Shown piece after piece: positions 22,258-30,720 of a stretch of DNA of 64,000 nt (position 1 is the first letter of the stretch; each line of letters starts with the position of its first letter). This DNA is from Gonocerus acuteangulatus (lineage: Eukaryota > Arthropoda > Insecta > Hemiptera > Coreidae): positions 51,464,274 through 51,528,273 of the forward strand of contig OX328127.1 in assembly GCA_946811695.1 (NCBI GenBank). The letters are read 5' to 3'. The translations under genes and the position numbers were made by a program. Under the pieces are notes generated by a model. That model had not been told where the DNA came from. It saw only the letters and a list, made by a program, of their open reading frames with translations, and made no database searches.

Positions 22258-25200
22258 CTCTCCCACCGGCTCAAAAATGGTCTGATTTTGATGAAATTTC
22301 ATACAAAATTTTGACGAATGTTCGTCTAATTTGATAGGTAAGTTCGTTAACTCGAACATGGTTCTCCACAACTGTGGAATTCCTACCAACTGGATGATCA
22401 TCAATAGTATTTTCTATACATAACTTTAAGGCAGGTATCATCGCAACAGCCCTCGCTAATACCTGCGAGTTTTCACTCCACCGGATTGTACACAGTTTTA
22501 GTGGGAAAAGATTAATTTCAGAAACTTCGCCGAATTTAGCTCTTTGATGGGAAATCTTGGAATAGAAAATTTTGTGACATGGCTTCCAAATTCGTGACTT
22601 TTTCGTGATTTTCGTGCCCTATTTTTCATTTTGTGACATTTTCGTGCAGTAGACACCCTGATCCTCTATATCATTGCCGTATTCTTGTGATTGTCTTTCC
22701 GTAGAATGGCCGCTAAGGGACGATGGTCGGTGTGAACTGTTACTGGATGCACATATATAAATTGATGGTATCGCTGTGCTCCATAGCAGATACCCAACAG
22801 CTCCTTTTCAACCATGGAATATCTCTGCTCTGTTGGTGTCAAACTACGAGATGAAAAAAAAAACAGGTTTACCATTTTGTAGAAAGCACACGCCCAGTGA
22901 TCCCTTTGAAGCATCACACTGTAATGTAACATCCAACTTGGGGTCAAACAGCTGCAATATTGGTGTATTACATACCAACTCTTTTATTCGTTCAAAAGAT
23001 AGCTGTTGTTCTTCCCCTAACATCATTTCACGCAATTCTTCAAAAGTATGCCAAGAGGCGCTGAAAGGATCTAGATAGTTGACGACTCCCATAAACCTCT
23101 GTAATTGTTTCTTAGTTCAAGGTTCAGGCATATTTTTAATCACTTTTACCCGATCAGGGTCGCACCTTGCCCCTTCTGCTGAAAATATCATTCCCAAATA
23201 CTTCACAGACTTCACCTTGTATTGCAATTTCTCCGAATTAAAGCGAACGCTATTCTTTAAAGCTCGATCCATAGCCTTATCTAAAATTAAATCATGCTCA
23301 CGTTCTGTCTTAGCGTGTACTATCAGGTCATCAAAAAAAATCTCTAAACCATCTATATCTCCGAAAATCTTGATCATCTCCCGCTGAAATATTTCTGGAT
23401 TACCTGCCAAACCAAATGGGGCCCTCAAGAATCTATATCGCCCAAAAGGAGTGTTGAATGTGCACATGAAACTTGAGGCCTCATCCAACTCCATGTGATA
23501 AAACCCCTGTTTCAAATCCAGAACGGAATAAACAGTACTGCCAGCCAACTTGCAGGTTAGTCCTTCAACTGATGGAATTTAAAAATGTTCACGCCTGACA
23601 AATTTATTCAATCTCAGCGAAGAGTCTGGTTTCTCCACAATTACTAAGTCATTCACCCAATCAGTTGGCTCAGTCACCTTTGCCACCACACCTTGGTCCT
23701 CGAAATCATTTAACACACCTCCCAGTCTATCCTTCAAACATTCAGGAATCCTCCGAACTGGTTGAACAACAGGTACAGCATTATCAGATAGTTTAATACT
23801 ATATTTATTAGGGAGTTTTTCTATCCCCTCAAACACTGCTTTATGGCACAAAACAAAATTCTGTTTCAAAGGCTCCTCAATAATTGACTCAATTCGGGAA
23901 ATTAATTTAAGGTTGACTCACGTTTGAAGAGATAGAATGGGTGTAGACTCTACGTCAGCTACTACAAAATTTATTTGACAAGGGGTTCGCCCTGTAGGCT
24001 TACAAAAAAGATCTACAGATCCTTTAGGTATTATCTCGAACCCCCCATAGGCAACCAAAACCTTTCAGAATTCTTTAACTGAATCCCAGAAGGGGCTATT
24101 TTCTGAAATACCTTTAACGGCAATATGCTGACATCTGATCCAGTGTCTACTTTAAATTCAATTTCGGTTTCTCCTATACTAATGGGATACATCCATTTCT
24201 TACCTCCAAATGTTGTATGCATCAGATCTATTTTCATTATACTTAATGAATCTAAAAATACCTTTTGGGGAGTATTACTGCTGGTACCTGCAGATATCTT
24301 TCGTTTCCACCGTCAGGGCAACCTCCTTTGAGATTCTCTTCGTGCGTCATCCTAGACCATTTCCTGTGTCTCCTTTACCGCTTGATCCCCAGTTACCTGA
24401 GATGCTGGCATGCTTCTCATAAAAGGCAGTTTTAGACTTCCTTCTTTCGTAACATCTGGCGAAATGGTTAAGCCTTTGGCAAAAATTACATATCTTACCA
24501 TAGGCTGGACATTGGTGGCCCACGATTTGTAACAAAAACTGCATCTCGACTCGTATGCAGATCTTTCATGAAACACTCACTTAGTTCGTACATCCAGTTT
24601 GATTGTGCTGGCTTAAGATGGAATAACCAAAAATATCGTACACTCTATTGCACTAGGATATTGATATTGTTCTTTTCTTATTGTCATAATTAGTGATAGA
24701 GACATAATTTTAAATAGATTAGCTAAAATAATAAAGTACAATGAATTAAAAAAATTCATTCTTCGTGGTTTACGATTTTTATCGTTCAAAGCACTCTATT
24801 CCTCTTTCAGCCGTAGACCACATCCCCACACACCTACAGTAAGTTAGTTATTTTTTATTTGAATACCAAAATAATCACTAAAAATAATTTTTATGGCAAA
24901 ACAACGATTGCCGGGTCAGCTAGTATATATATATATATAAAACTTTAATGATGTCGTTTTTGGTGCCTACTATAAGGATTGATCAAGATTTTTAAGAAAT
25001 GCTTCAAAATTTCTGTGTTAAATCTCAATAATTACATTCCTTTTGACAATGCTAATTAATATCAACATCAGTTTAGTAATGCTAATCAATATAATATTGA
25101 TAGGTATTGTATGATAAATCCAGGTAATATATAAATTCTTACCAAAAGAGGATCAAGTTGTTTTTTGGAATGCTTTCCTTTCCCAGATAAATTTGAAACA

Positions 25201-25640
25201 GCCAAAACTTCCCTTGGAAATAAACAATCAAGCAGGGTCAAGGCCATTTTCTCTGGAGTTGAGCATTGTGCATTTATATGTGTAAGAAGCCTATAAAAAC
25301 ATAAATTTTCATTTAAAATAAAACTAAACTAAAATTTTTTAGTTAGTAATTGATAGTGTTAGAACTTACGGAGGTGAAATACCAACTCTAACACGTGCCT
25401 TTGAATTTGCACTATCTCCTAGCCATGATCCTTCGGGTATATCATCTTCATTGTTCAAGGTTAAAATGTGAACGTTCGGATCTAAGTTGTCATCTGAATT
25501 TATTTTCCCAGATTGGACTAAAACAACTGGATTACTGCTCCTAAAAAATAAATAAATAAAATTATTATTTAAACTTATTATTAGCAAATAAGTTGGGAAG
25601 AAAAACCCACAAAGTAAGATTTTTACCACAAATTAAATGT

Positions 25641-25680
<40 letters not shown>

Positions 25681-28600
25681 GGCGCATCTACATCTTGGCC
25701 ATTAGCGCGGGGCTATCTATAGGTTGCCACCCTTTTATAATGCTAACAGCACGTGGTTGGTCACCCATTCAGGTACTGACCACCCCCGACGTTGCTTAAC
25801 TTCGGTGATCTACGGGAACCGGTGTATTCAACATGGCTATGGCCGTTGGCATTAAATGTAGTTATTTATTTATTTTTTTTAAATAAAATAAATCAGTCCC
25901 TTATCAGGCCGCAGGGAGACAGAGGGGCAGTTACTGTAGAGATATCCGATTCTTTACCATGGCTGCGATACATGTATCCTGGTACATGTTGTTGTTAGGT
26001 ACTTTCTTTCAGTGTGAGAGGAATTTCAATTGTAAGCCCTTCCAGTGCGGCAATTTTTCTTTTCTGTATTTTGGGGAGGGGGGTGCCAAAATATTATTGT
26101 TATACATATATATGTTTGAAGGATTAAATATTTCAGCTTGATATTTGTGAGAACATGCGTTTTTTTATACATGACTCCTGGGACATGTCCCGCCAGCCAG
26201 CCTGGTCAATTTACAGACATGTACTCTTGAACCGAGATTGTCAGAACATTTACTCCCTTGATGGAACACACTCTTCTGTCACCCAACTCTCCTCCTTTTT
26301 CAAAGCCTCTGCCTCAGTATATTAAAAAATACCGTCACATTAATACGTTAGCTTATTTGTGAAAATAATGTCATCAAGGGCAAGGAAAATTTAAGAGCTT
26401 GCTGCTCAGAAACTTGAGGAACAAGTTGTGTGAAATTGAGAATTTTGGTGACTAGAAACTGATATGACCTTCTAAGCGAATCTATCAAAAAAATGTTTGG
26501 TTGTTAAACTAACAGCATATGTAGTCAGTGAACTGAAGATTGAAATATTTTTTTTTTTCAAAATTTTAGAAGTACAATTTTTCAAAAACGTTTTTGAAAA
26601 ATAATATAAGTTGTATATCAAATTAAAATCCATTTAATTCGCTAAAAAAAGAGACTACTCTGAGTGTTCTAGCTTGAACATAACTCAATCTACCAAAGAA
26701 TTAACCAAATCCAAGGTCAGGTTGTGACCTCCTTTGATTTGACATGGACTGTCCCAAGAGCAACACAATGTATTTTTTACGACAAAATAAAAATTTTGAA
26801 ACAAAGAAATGCCGTTGTAGCATTTTTCATTATTCTTAAAAACCATTACAATGAAATAACAAAAATAAATTCTGTCATCTTTTAAATCAAGAAATCTCAA
26901 TTCAATACAAAAGCTAGTTGACAACTGGCTTAATATTATAGAAAAGAGAAATTTTTACTACTAATGAATAATTAAGTGAATTCCTCAATTATATCGAGTT
27001 ATTTTATAAAGAGAAGTAAAAATAAACCACAAACTTCATGAGATTGAATGAATAAGTTCAATAAGTTTGAATGAATATAAAAAAGAAGAAATTAAAAAAA
27101 AAAAATACGGGAGTAGAAACACATTTTGAGAATAATGACATCTCAATGAGATTGTCATGAATAATTAAATGTTACAGAGTAGCATGATTTCTCCAATGTT
27201 TATATTTATATTAATTTACTAAGCACAATCAGATGACAAACTTATATCAAGTGCAATCACCAATATTAAAGTTATAATTAGAGGGTTCAGAAGCCAACCA
27301 GTGTAAGTCAATAAACAATCATATTGAGATAATTCAATCATTTAACAAAAAGGGTTAAAAAAAAATTGAGAACCATTTAAAAGACGTCTTTTATGTACAT
27401 ATTGATGAAAATCATAAAATAACATTTTCAACTTTAAAATAAAAACGAAATTTGCAACACCAGTAGAAATAACTTTGATGAAGTAAGAAAATAATGACTT
27501 ACGATGTTTGTCTACTAAACATTTTTAAAATCCTGATCAATATATTTACCACTTTTGCTGCCATTTTCTGCGTCAAGATTGAGTCGATTAGCTTGTGAGG
27601 TTGAAGCCCGAGGTGTCATTTAGACAAGGCAACCGTCTGAAATATGGATAGTAAGTTGGAAGAATATACGGTAACAGGTCAAACATGTGCTTCTGCTTGA
27701 CTGCTTTTACAAATCTTCTTTCTGAATACAGTGGAGTCTGGATAATATTATATAAATTAGTTGTTTTTTTTTAATATCAATTTCATAAAATGGAATGTCG
27801 TCATGCAAGGTTCCTTTTAAAATATGGAATTTGGTTTATTTTTGTAGCATCTTAACCATTTTACATTCAACCAATTAACTTCAGTAATGGTTTTTCTGTC
27901 GCAAATAATGTGTTCAATTTTTTTTGTCGAAAGAAACTCTTCCTGCTTTATCACTTTTACCAGTCTTTTTAGCAGCAAAAACTAAATCAAACCAATCTCT
28001 AGGACCATAGATGAATTGTTTCTTTCCAGATTTTGATTAAATAACACCAAACTCGGCGTCAACCATTGTCATACGGATAATTTTCACTTTCTGAGAGGTA
28101 CATATTTCTATATGCATAGAAATAATAAATAATACCTAATTAGGTCTTAATATTAATACCGAGTAAATACCACATTAGACTTCACCTTGAACCAGGGTGT
28201 AAAAAAATCATGATGTTTTAAAAAAAAATAGATATTTTTGATTTAAATTGGATTTTTTTATTTAAATAGGATTTAAAAAATAAATCAGACTTTTAAAATG
28301 TATTTAGTCTATATAGAGAGCTCGTTAATACCTAGTTGTTCATTATATAAACTAAAATATTTGTTTGTTTGGTATGCAATGCAAATAATGAAATAACTAT
28401 TCTCAAATGTTCGGTCTCAAGTGGATTACTTTGGGAGCAAAGTAGAATTGATGGATCGTATACAGGGTGGCCCAGATAAGCGGGAGACAAGAGAAATAAC
28501 TACTAAACGGTTTGAGATATGAATTTTTTCAAAGGGGCAAAGTTGTAGTTCAGGGTATATACTACTTTCGTAAAAGCCAATTTCGTGGCTTTTTCATGAT

Positions 28601-29961
28601 TTGAAGAGCAAATTTTGTGCCCATTAAAAAGAAAATAATTTCACTTAAAAAGAGAAAGCCGTAAGTTTTAGCTTAAAATTATTTTTATAACTTAAAAACA
28701 AATTAATTATTATAACTTAAACGGATTATCGTGATATCTATAAACTCACAATTTTACATACATTTAAAACAATTAATAAAACTGTATAAAATTTACATCA
28801 TATCGTCCCTGCCAGTTCAAACTATCGAGTATGCAAAATCTCGTTTTTAGATTGGGGGCTTTGCTTGGATTGCGGGCGATACGGCTGTATATTTTACTGT
28901 ATTTTTCAAAATTTATTAATTATTAACAGTTCTGTTGAGGAAATACAATATATTAAGGCCAACGAAGACTTCGACCAATTTAGAGCATTCACTTCGCCCG
29001 CTACTTGCCAATCTCTTTTATCTTAAAGTTAAAAGGTACAGGTGCAGGCTTAAAAACAAAGAAAGCCCTTTCTTTTATGACCAGGGTCATAGAGACTTTG
29101 AAGAGATAAGAATGGTCAAGTGAGGGTACACTCTAGGGGAAAAAATAAAGAAGATATAACTGAAAAAAGGTATAACTAGTAAGATCTAAAGTTTAAGAAA
29201 ATTTATAAATTTAAAAAATATATTGTATCAATATGTTTTTTAATAAAATAAATTGGTTTAAATCAATGTTTTTTTTATGAAATCAAATTATTTGAACAAA
29301 ATCAACTGATTTAAATTGTTGACACCCTGCCTTGAACTAACTTACACACTTAGTGACTGACTATGGGTGGCCTCTGAAAAACTTTGCATAAAATGTCAGT
29401 GGTCAAAGAAGGTGCTGCCATATATAGATTTGTCATAGAAATAATGACTTGAGTATTTTTTCAGATGAAAGTTTAAATAACAAAAAATCTCATGCAGCAT
29501 GTAAGTCATTTTTGGGGAAACAGTTACTGATTGGCTTCTGAACCCTCCAATTAATGAAGTAGCAAATTAATCTAGCTTCCCAAGTCTCTCTCGCTAGTTA
29601 CTACAGGAGCACATAACCATAACAGAATTTTAATAACCGACAACACAATATAGTATAATTCCAGCTTTAAATCTTACCCATCAGAATCATTAGTAACTTC
29701 AGTTTCAAAAGATTTGTGTAGGTTCCTAAGGTAGTCATCAATATATAGAATTTTGGGTAGCAGCAAGTTTGCACAGCAATCATGATCCTCTTTATCTTTA
29801 GAAAGAATTTTTTCACAAGTACTAAGAATAGTAGAGCAGGTTGTCATGAGGAAATCCATTTTTTTCTCTAGATTGGAAATGCGGCTTTCAAATTTTCCTC
29901 CCAGATCAAAACCTCCAAAACATTTTGGATCAATTCTCATTCTTTTGCTGATGTCAGACAT
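10633..29961 (-). CDS. BANP: BANP/SMAR1-like BEN-domain DNA-binding protein (7 coding exons)
   Basis: BANP is a nuclear DNA-binding protein that recognises a TCTCGCGAGA-type motif at CpG-rich promoters; it is also described as a matrix-attachment protein. Coding exons: 29961-29678, 25540-25370, 25290-25143, 13072-12926, 12853-12806, 10994-10872 and 10779-10633. All borders are GT-AG and the phases (2,2,0,0,0,0) join cleanly into 1068 bases, 355 residues plus stop. Order of parts: an N-terminal coiled-coil-like stretch (residues ~25-50, SRISNLEKKMDFL), a conserved linker (LTLNNEDDIPEGSWLGD) and the BEN domain (EKMALTLLDCLFPREVLAVS, GKHSKKQLDPL, AIRCHLVYKFNITDKDWHRI, DSKCRAAWRKK). The linker and domain match vertebrate BANP closely. 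The protein is shorter than human BANP (about 500 residues) and lacks its Gln-rich tail. Intron 3 is 12 kb and splits the BEN domain. Confidence 0.95.
10872..10994 (-). CDS. BANP: BANP exon 6
   Basis: The acceptor is TATTATAG|GTAACT and the donor is CCT|GTAAGT, phase 0. The 41 codons include VTSITSIKVLRNSNKND and a short acidic helix-like FTDEELKDLLP. No domain is recognised, and it probably lies in the C-terminal regulatory tail. Confidence 0.85.
10995..12805 (-). other. BANP intron 5
   Basis: About 1.8 kb with no further exon seen. It contains a G/C-tipped MITE-like repeat at 12505-12718. The small minus-strand frames at 11304-11534 and 11623-11883 have no recognisable similarity. Confidence 0.6.
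12505..12718 (-). mobile_element. G/C-tipped MITE, copy 1
   Basis: It has a G run near 12528-12543, the phrase AACAATCTAGAACTTGGAAT, an internal AAACGCTATTACACCC and a C run near 12693-12705. The same parts in the same order occur at 17784-17985, 36285-36480 and 62666-62932. The best-preserved copy (62666-62932) has GCGCATATAAG and CTATATACGCC ends, suggesting short inverted termini. Confidence 0.7.
12806..12853 (-). CDS. BANP: BANP exon 5 (48-base micro-exon)
   Basis: The acceptor is TTTTTAAG|GACCC. The donor is GGT|GTTAGT, chosen over GATG|GTGTTA because only the first keeps phase 0 with exon 6. It encodes 16 residues, DPITLSEPLSEESSDG, acidic and Ser-rich. As it is a multiple of three, it could be skipped without a frameshift. 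Confidence 0.75.
12926..13072 (-). CDS. BANP: BANP exon 4 (second half of BEN domain)
   Basis: The acceptor is TTTTTACAG|ATTTATG and the donor is TATAAG|GTAAAT, phase 0. It encodes IYAIRCHLVYKFNITDKDW, HRIKQNIDSKCRAAWRKK and a short tail. The Cys, Trp and basic residues match the DNA-binding half of vertebrate BANP. Confidence 0.95.
13678..13728. repeat. (TA)n microsatellite
   Basis: About 25 TA units without interruption. Similar long TA tracts lie at about 22218-22254, 35507-35556, 52511-52554, 56170-56210, 59875-59963 and 63623-63665. Confidence 0.95.
14583..15371 (-). pseudogene. Ty3/gypsy retrotransposon pol, 3' part (RNase H end, integrase)
   Basis: On the minus strand, 15366-15093 encodes the end of RNase H and the connection region (LDVQYRPGNQMYIADFLSW). 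14987-14583 encodes the integrase zinc-finger region (CYVCNSH) and the start of the catalytic core (VGIDICQ, and SDNSPFNS in the position of the second Asp motif). Frames between these pieces are broken, the integrase C-terminus is missing and no LTR is recognised. It is collinear with the 5' part at 22661-24600, from which it was separated by the insertion at 15372-22660. It is an old, inactive copy. Confidence 0.85.
15588..15720 (+). repeat. Dispersed repeat (GCATAACTAAGCAC family), copy 2
   Basis: It matches the repeats at 10060-10260 (opposite strand) and 63354-63483: GTCACGCAGGAGCTGCATAA, TTTCCTCAGAAT, and AATAGTTCTGCTC at the end. It lies inside the 7.3-kb element. Confidence 0.7.
15925..16400 (+). 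repeat. Four ~130-145-bp tandem units (GTCCGGAGTAAACCCCCC)
   Basis: GTCCGGAGTAAAC-type phrases start at about 15931, 16061, 16206 and 16348. Each is followed by TTTAGTTTATTTTTACAAC and by ACCGAGTTTCGTTGAAAT. The same units are found near 9565-9860 and 63780-64000. No coding frame fits the period. Confidence 0.8.
16480..17010. other. GC-rich stretch, no gene assigned
   Basis: It is markedly richer in G, C and CpG than its surroundings. It has short frames on both strands (16555-16740 plus, 16755-16940 minus) without recognisable similarity. It is probably a fragment of a mobile element. Confidence 0.3.
17070..17273 (-). repeat. tRNA-derived SINE, family 1, copy 3
   Basis: On the minus strand it begins with GGCCCAGTGGTCGTGATTGT, has the B-box GGTTCGATTCC (near 17202) and the body phrase GGTGGTAACCTATAGATAAC. 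This copy has the best-preserved internal promoter of the family. It lies inside the 7.3-kb element. Ends are approximate; only a short GAATAT match is seen on both sides. Confidence 0.8.
17426..17452. repeat. Poly(G) run of about 27
   Basis: An uninterrupted G run of about 27 bases. Such runs are unstable and prone to assembly error. Confidence 0.9.
17784..17985 (+). mobile_element. G/C-tipped MITE, copy 2 (inside Helitron)
   Basis: It begins GGGCGTATATAAGAGGGGG, has a C run and CCGAAATTTTGATTT, and contains AATAGCGTTTTATTTG and CAAGTTCTAAATTGTTAG, as in the copy at 62666-62932. The distal end is truncated. Confidence 0.65.
18349..18881. mobile_element. Foldback MITE, mariner-type, TA target duplication
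   Basis: The first and last ~165 bases are inverted copies of each other with few differences, both beginning CAGGGTGTCCCACATTGAGA. TA flanks both sides (18347-18348 and 18882-18883). Removing the element and one TA restores the Helitron 5' end exactly as seen at 60829, which proves the borders. It has no coding capacity. Confidence 0.9.
19297..20655 (+). mobile_element. 5'-truncated non-LTR retrotransposon (LINE), RT C-terminal part
   Basis: The frame opens before the ATG at 19377. It reads SLSPTLFAAYINDLP then MYADDSQIYL, the YADD box of a reverse transcriptase, then continues through the thumb and connection region (LGLVFDQNLSW, LVFPHFDYGCLVYG, ASSFWNSIPLSIR) to a stop at 20237. This order fits CR1/Jockey-type elements. 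About 410 bases of 3' UTR follow, with AATAAA (20632-20637) and a T-rich, CATTCATTC-like tail. There is no endonuclease or ORF1, so it is dead on arrival. It lies inside the 7.3-kb element, between two copies of a short repeat containing AATATGGCGTCGT. Confidence 0.9.
20656..22647. other. Inner right part of the 7.3-kb element, no gene assigned
   Basis: It holds a second AATATGGCGTCGT repeat (20690), a poly(A) run (20960-20990), an imperfect 22-bp stem-loop at 21038-21091, proline/threonine-rich weak frames at 21048-21581 without recognised similarity, a (TA)n tract near 22218-22254 and a short repeat (GGCTCAAAAATGGTC, 22269) that recurs near 59030. No transposase is seen. Confidence 0.45.
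22661..24600 (-). pseudogene. Ty3/gypsy retrotransposon, gag end to RNase H
   Basis: In minus-strand order: a CCHC zinc-knuckle remnant in gag (CPAYGKICNFCQRLNHFARC, 24526-24430); an aspartic protease with the catalytic VDTGSDVSIL (24237-24031); the N-terminal part of reverse transcriptase (23869-23579); the RT palm with SVLDLKQGFYHMELD and FFDD in place of YxDD (23548-23117); and RNase H with LQCDASKGSLGV and HTDHRPLAAILRKD (23092-22666). Several frameshifts and stops separate the parts, so it is not functional. The remaining RNase H and integrase lie at 14583-15371, beyond the 7.3-kb insertion. No LTRs or env-like frame are recognised. Confidence 0.88.
24840..24923 (+). mobile_element. Helitron 3' end
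   Basis: The sequence ATGGCAAAACAACGATTGCC forms a short hairpin followed by GGGTCAGCTAG and a host T. This is a common Helitron terminus in arthropod genomes. The 5' end is not recognised. Confidence 0.6.
25143..25290 (-). CDS. BANP: BANP exon 3 (first half of BEN domain)
   Basis: The acceptor is TTTATAG|GCTTC and the donor is TTTTG|GTAAGA, from phase 2 to phase 0. It encodes HINAQCSTPEKMALTLLD, CLFPREVLAVSNLSGKGKH and SKKQLDPLL, almost identical in pattern to vertebrate BANP. Confidence 0.95.
25370..25540 (-). CDS. BANP: BANP exon 2
   Basis: The acceptor is TTTTTTAG|GAGCAG and the donor is CCTCC|GTAAGT, phase 2. It encodes the linker with ILTLNNEDDIPEGSWLGD and RVRVGISPP, which lies just before the BEN domain in vertebrate BANP. 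Confidence 0.94.
25643..25850 (-). repeat. 5S rRNA-derived SINE, complete copy
   Basis: On the minus strand it starts at 25850 with GCCAACGGCCATAGCCATGT. It follows 5S rRNA through ACCGAAGTTAAGCAACGTCG and GTCAGTACCTGAATGGGTGA to about 25745, so it keeps the internal pol III promoter region. It continues with GGGTGGCAACCTATAGATAG, then GCGCTAATGGCCAAGATGTA, GATGCGCCGT and a poly(A) tail. Flanking duplications ATTAAATGTAG at 25632-25642 and 25851-25861 are perfect. It is a retroposed SINE and not a 5S gene: it lacks the 5S 3' end and carries an A-tail. Confidence 0.9.
25877..25990 (-). repeat. SINE family 3, truncated copy
   Basis: It shares AAATCAGTCCC and GAGGGGCAGNTACTNTAGAG.TATC with the complete copy at 46965-47218 and lies just upstream of the 5S-headed SINE. 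The tRNA-like head is missing. Confidence 0.6.
28553..28790 (+). mobile_element. Decayed left end of the 7.3-kb element family
   Basis: CAGGGTATATACTACTTTCG corresponds to the 15372 terminus with a few changes. The following 230 bases (AAAAGAAAATAATTTCACTT and on) match 15395-15590 closely. It appears inserted into a mariner-like repeat that starts at 28464. Confidence 0.75.
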
Positions 29962-29962
29962 T
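29678..29962 (-). CDS. BANP: BANP first coding exon
   Basis: ATG at 29961-29959 follows an acceptor-like TTATCAG|A, so a non-coding exon lies upstream. The donor is GATGG|GTAAGA, phase 2. It encodes MSDISKRMRIDPKCFGGFDL and a helical SRISNLEKKMDFLMTTCSTI segment, comparable in place to the N-terminal coiled coil of BANP. An in-frame upstream ATG (29982) would lie in the intron side of the acceptor. Confidence 0.9.
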
Positions 29963-30175
29963 CTGATAACAGAAAAATGCAATATGAAAAAACAATTAAG
30001 CCGGTAAGAACCTCAAATAAAACAACAAATCGACGATTAAGTGAAGCTAATAATAATATAATGCTAAATCTTCAAAGAAATTGATAAGAAATGAAAGAAA
30101 TTTTGTCATTCAAAAGATCAGACGGTTCTTATGAAGTTAAAATTAAAAAACGTCTAAAAATAATTTTTGAATTAC

Positions 30176-30235
30176 CCACCTTCACGCAAAATCTCGCGAT
30201 TTAACGCACTATACGTCGGTATTAACAGCTTAGTC
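30176..30235 (-). promoter_or_regulatory. BANP: Candidate BANP 5' non-coding exon and promoter
   Basis: A donor-like GAAG|GTGGGTAAT (exon end near 30180, or 30176 if GTAATT is used) precedes the 29962 acceptor. Just upstream is a small CpG cluster (30185-30219) in otherwise CpG-poor DNA. It includes TCTCGCGA at 30192-30199, eight of ten positions of the TCTCGCGAGA motif that BANP itself binds. Start of transcription is not visible. Confidence 0.5.
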
Positions 30236-30720
30236 TTGCAAGGAAGTTATTGGGGTATCGATATTATCAGCTGAGGGAGCTAAGACGGTTCATAACAAAT
30301 AGTAAAAACTCATAACAGATTTATTCAAAATAAGATAATGTTGTGACGTTTACCTTTAATAGTTCTTTATTTAATTATAAATTCCTCAATAAGGAATGGG
30401 ATATTCACACTTGTTGGTCAACAATATTGTAGGAATAATTTAAAATGTGTACATATAATCTTTGATATTTAGAACTTTTGTTTGAACTCTATTGAACGAG
30501 GAGTCATTTATTAACACAATCTCGTTAATTTAAATGACCAAATGAAAATCGATACAGATCTTAAGGCAAATCCATACTATTTAATAGTTTATCAAAGTTA
30601 TGGACCTTTTCGTTTTAACTGTTATGAAACTTTTTATTAAGAGGAGACCGTTGATATTGCAAAGACAGGTATTGACGGAGTCGTGCGGCATCTTAATAAA
30701 ACATTTTTATAATAAATTGT

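Larger units (their letters stand above)
15372..22660. mobile_element. 7.3-kb element with 13-bp inverted ends and 5-bp target duplication
   Basis: Both ends read CAGGGTGTCTACT inward (15372-15384 and the complement of 22648-22660). The target ATCCT is present on both sides (15367-15371 and 22661-22665). The outermost ~200 bases on each side contain repeated TTTCGTGAC/GTCACGAA motifs, like the subterminal repeats that transposases bind. No transposase frame is recognised; the interior is occupied by other insertions. A decayed left end recurs at 28553-28790. A hAT-like origin is possible, but 5-bp duplications are not typical of hAT, so the class is left open. Confidence 0.8.
13073..25142 (-). 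other. BANP intron 3 (12.1 kb of nested transposons)
   Basis: This intron interrupts the BEN domain between residues DPLL and IYAI. From right to left it holds a Helitron 3' end (24923), the 5' part of a Ty3/gypsy pol gene, a 7.3-kb terminal-inverted-repeat element carrying other insertions, the 3' part of the gypsy pol gene, a (TA)n tract (13678-13728) and a pogo-like terminus near 13464 (TACAGTAGACTCTCCCTTAT). The stretch 13850-14580 is richer in C and T and shows no recognised gene. Confidence 0.85.
25541..29677 (-). other. BANP intron 1 (4.1 kb)
   Basis: It contains a complete 5S-headed SINE (25643-25850), a tail fragment of SINE family 3 (25877-25990), a mariner-type terminus at 28464 (CAGGGTGGCCCAGATAAGC) and a decayed left end of the 7.3-kb element family (28553-28790). 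The remainder is AT-rich with no recognised exon. A phrase near 28797-28880 (TCGTCCCTGCCAGTTCAAAC) recurs at 36190. Confidence 0.65.

Noticed and set aside
14583..24600. Endogenous retrovirus with envelope
   Set aside because: Only gag/pol-type remnants of a Ty3/gypsy element are seen; no env-like frame or LTRs could be found.
25741..25850. Functional 5S rRNA gene
   Set aside because: The 3' end of 5S is missing, a SINE body and A-tail follow, and target duplications flank it.
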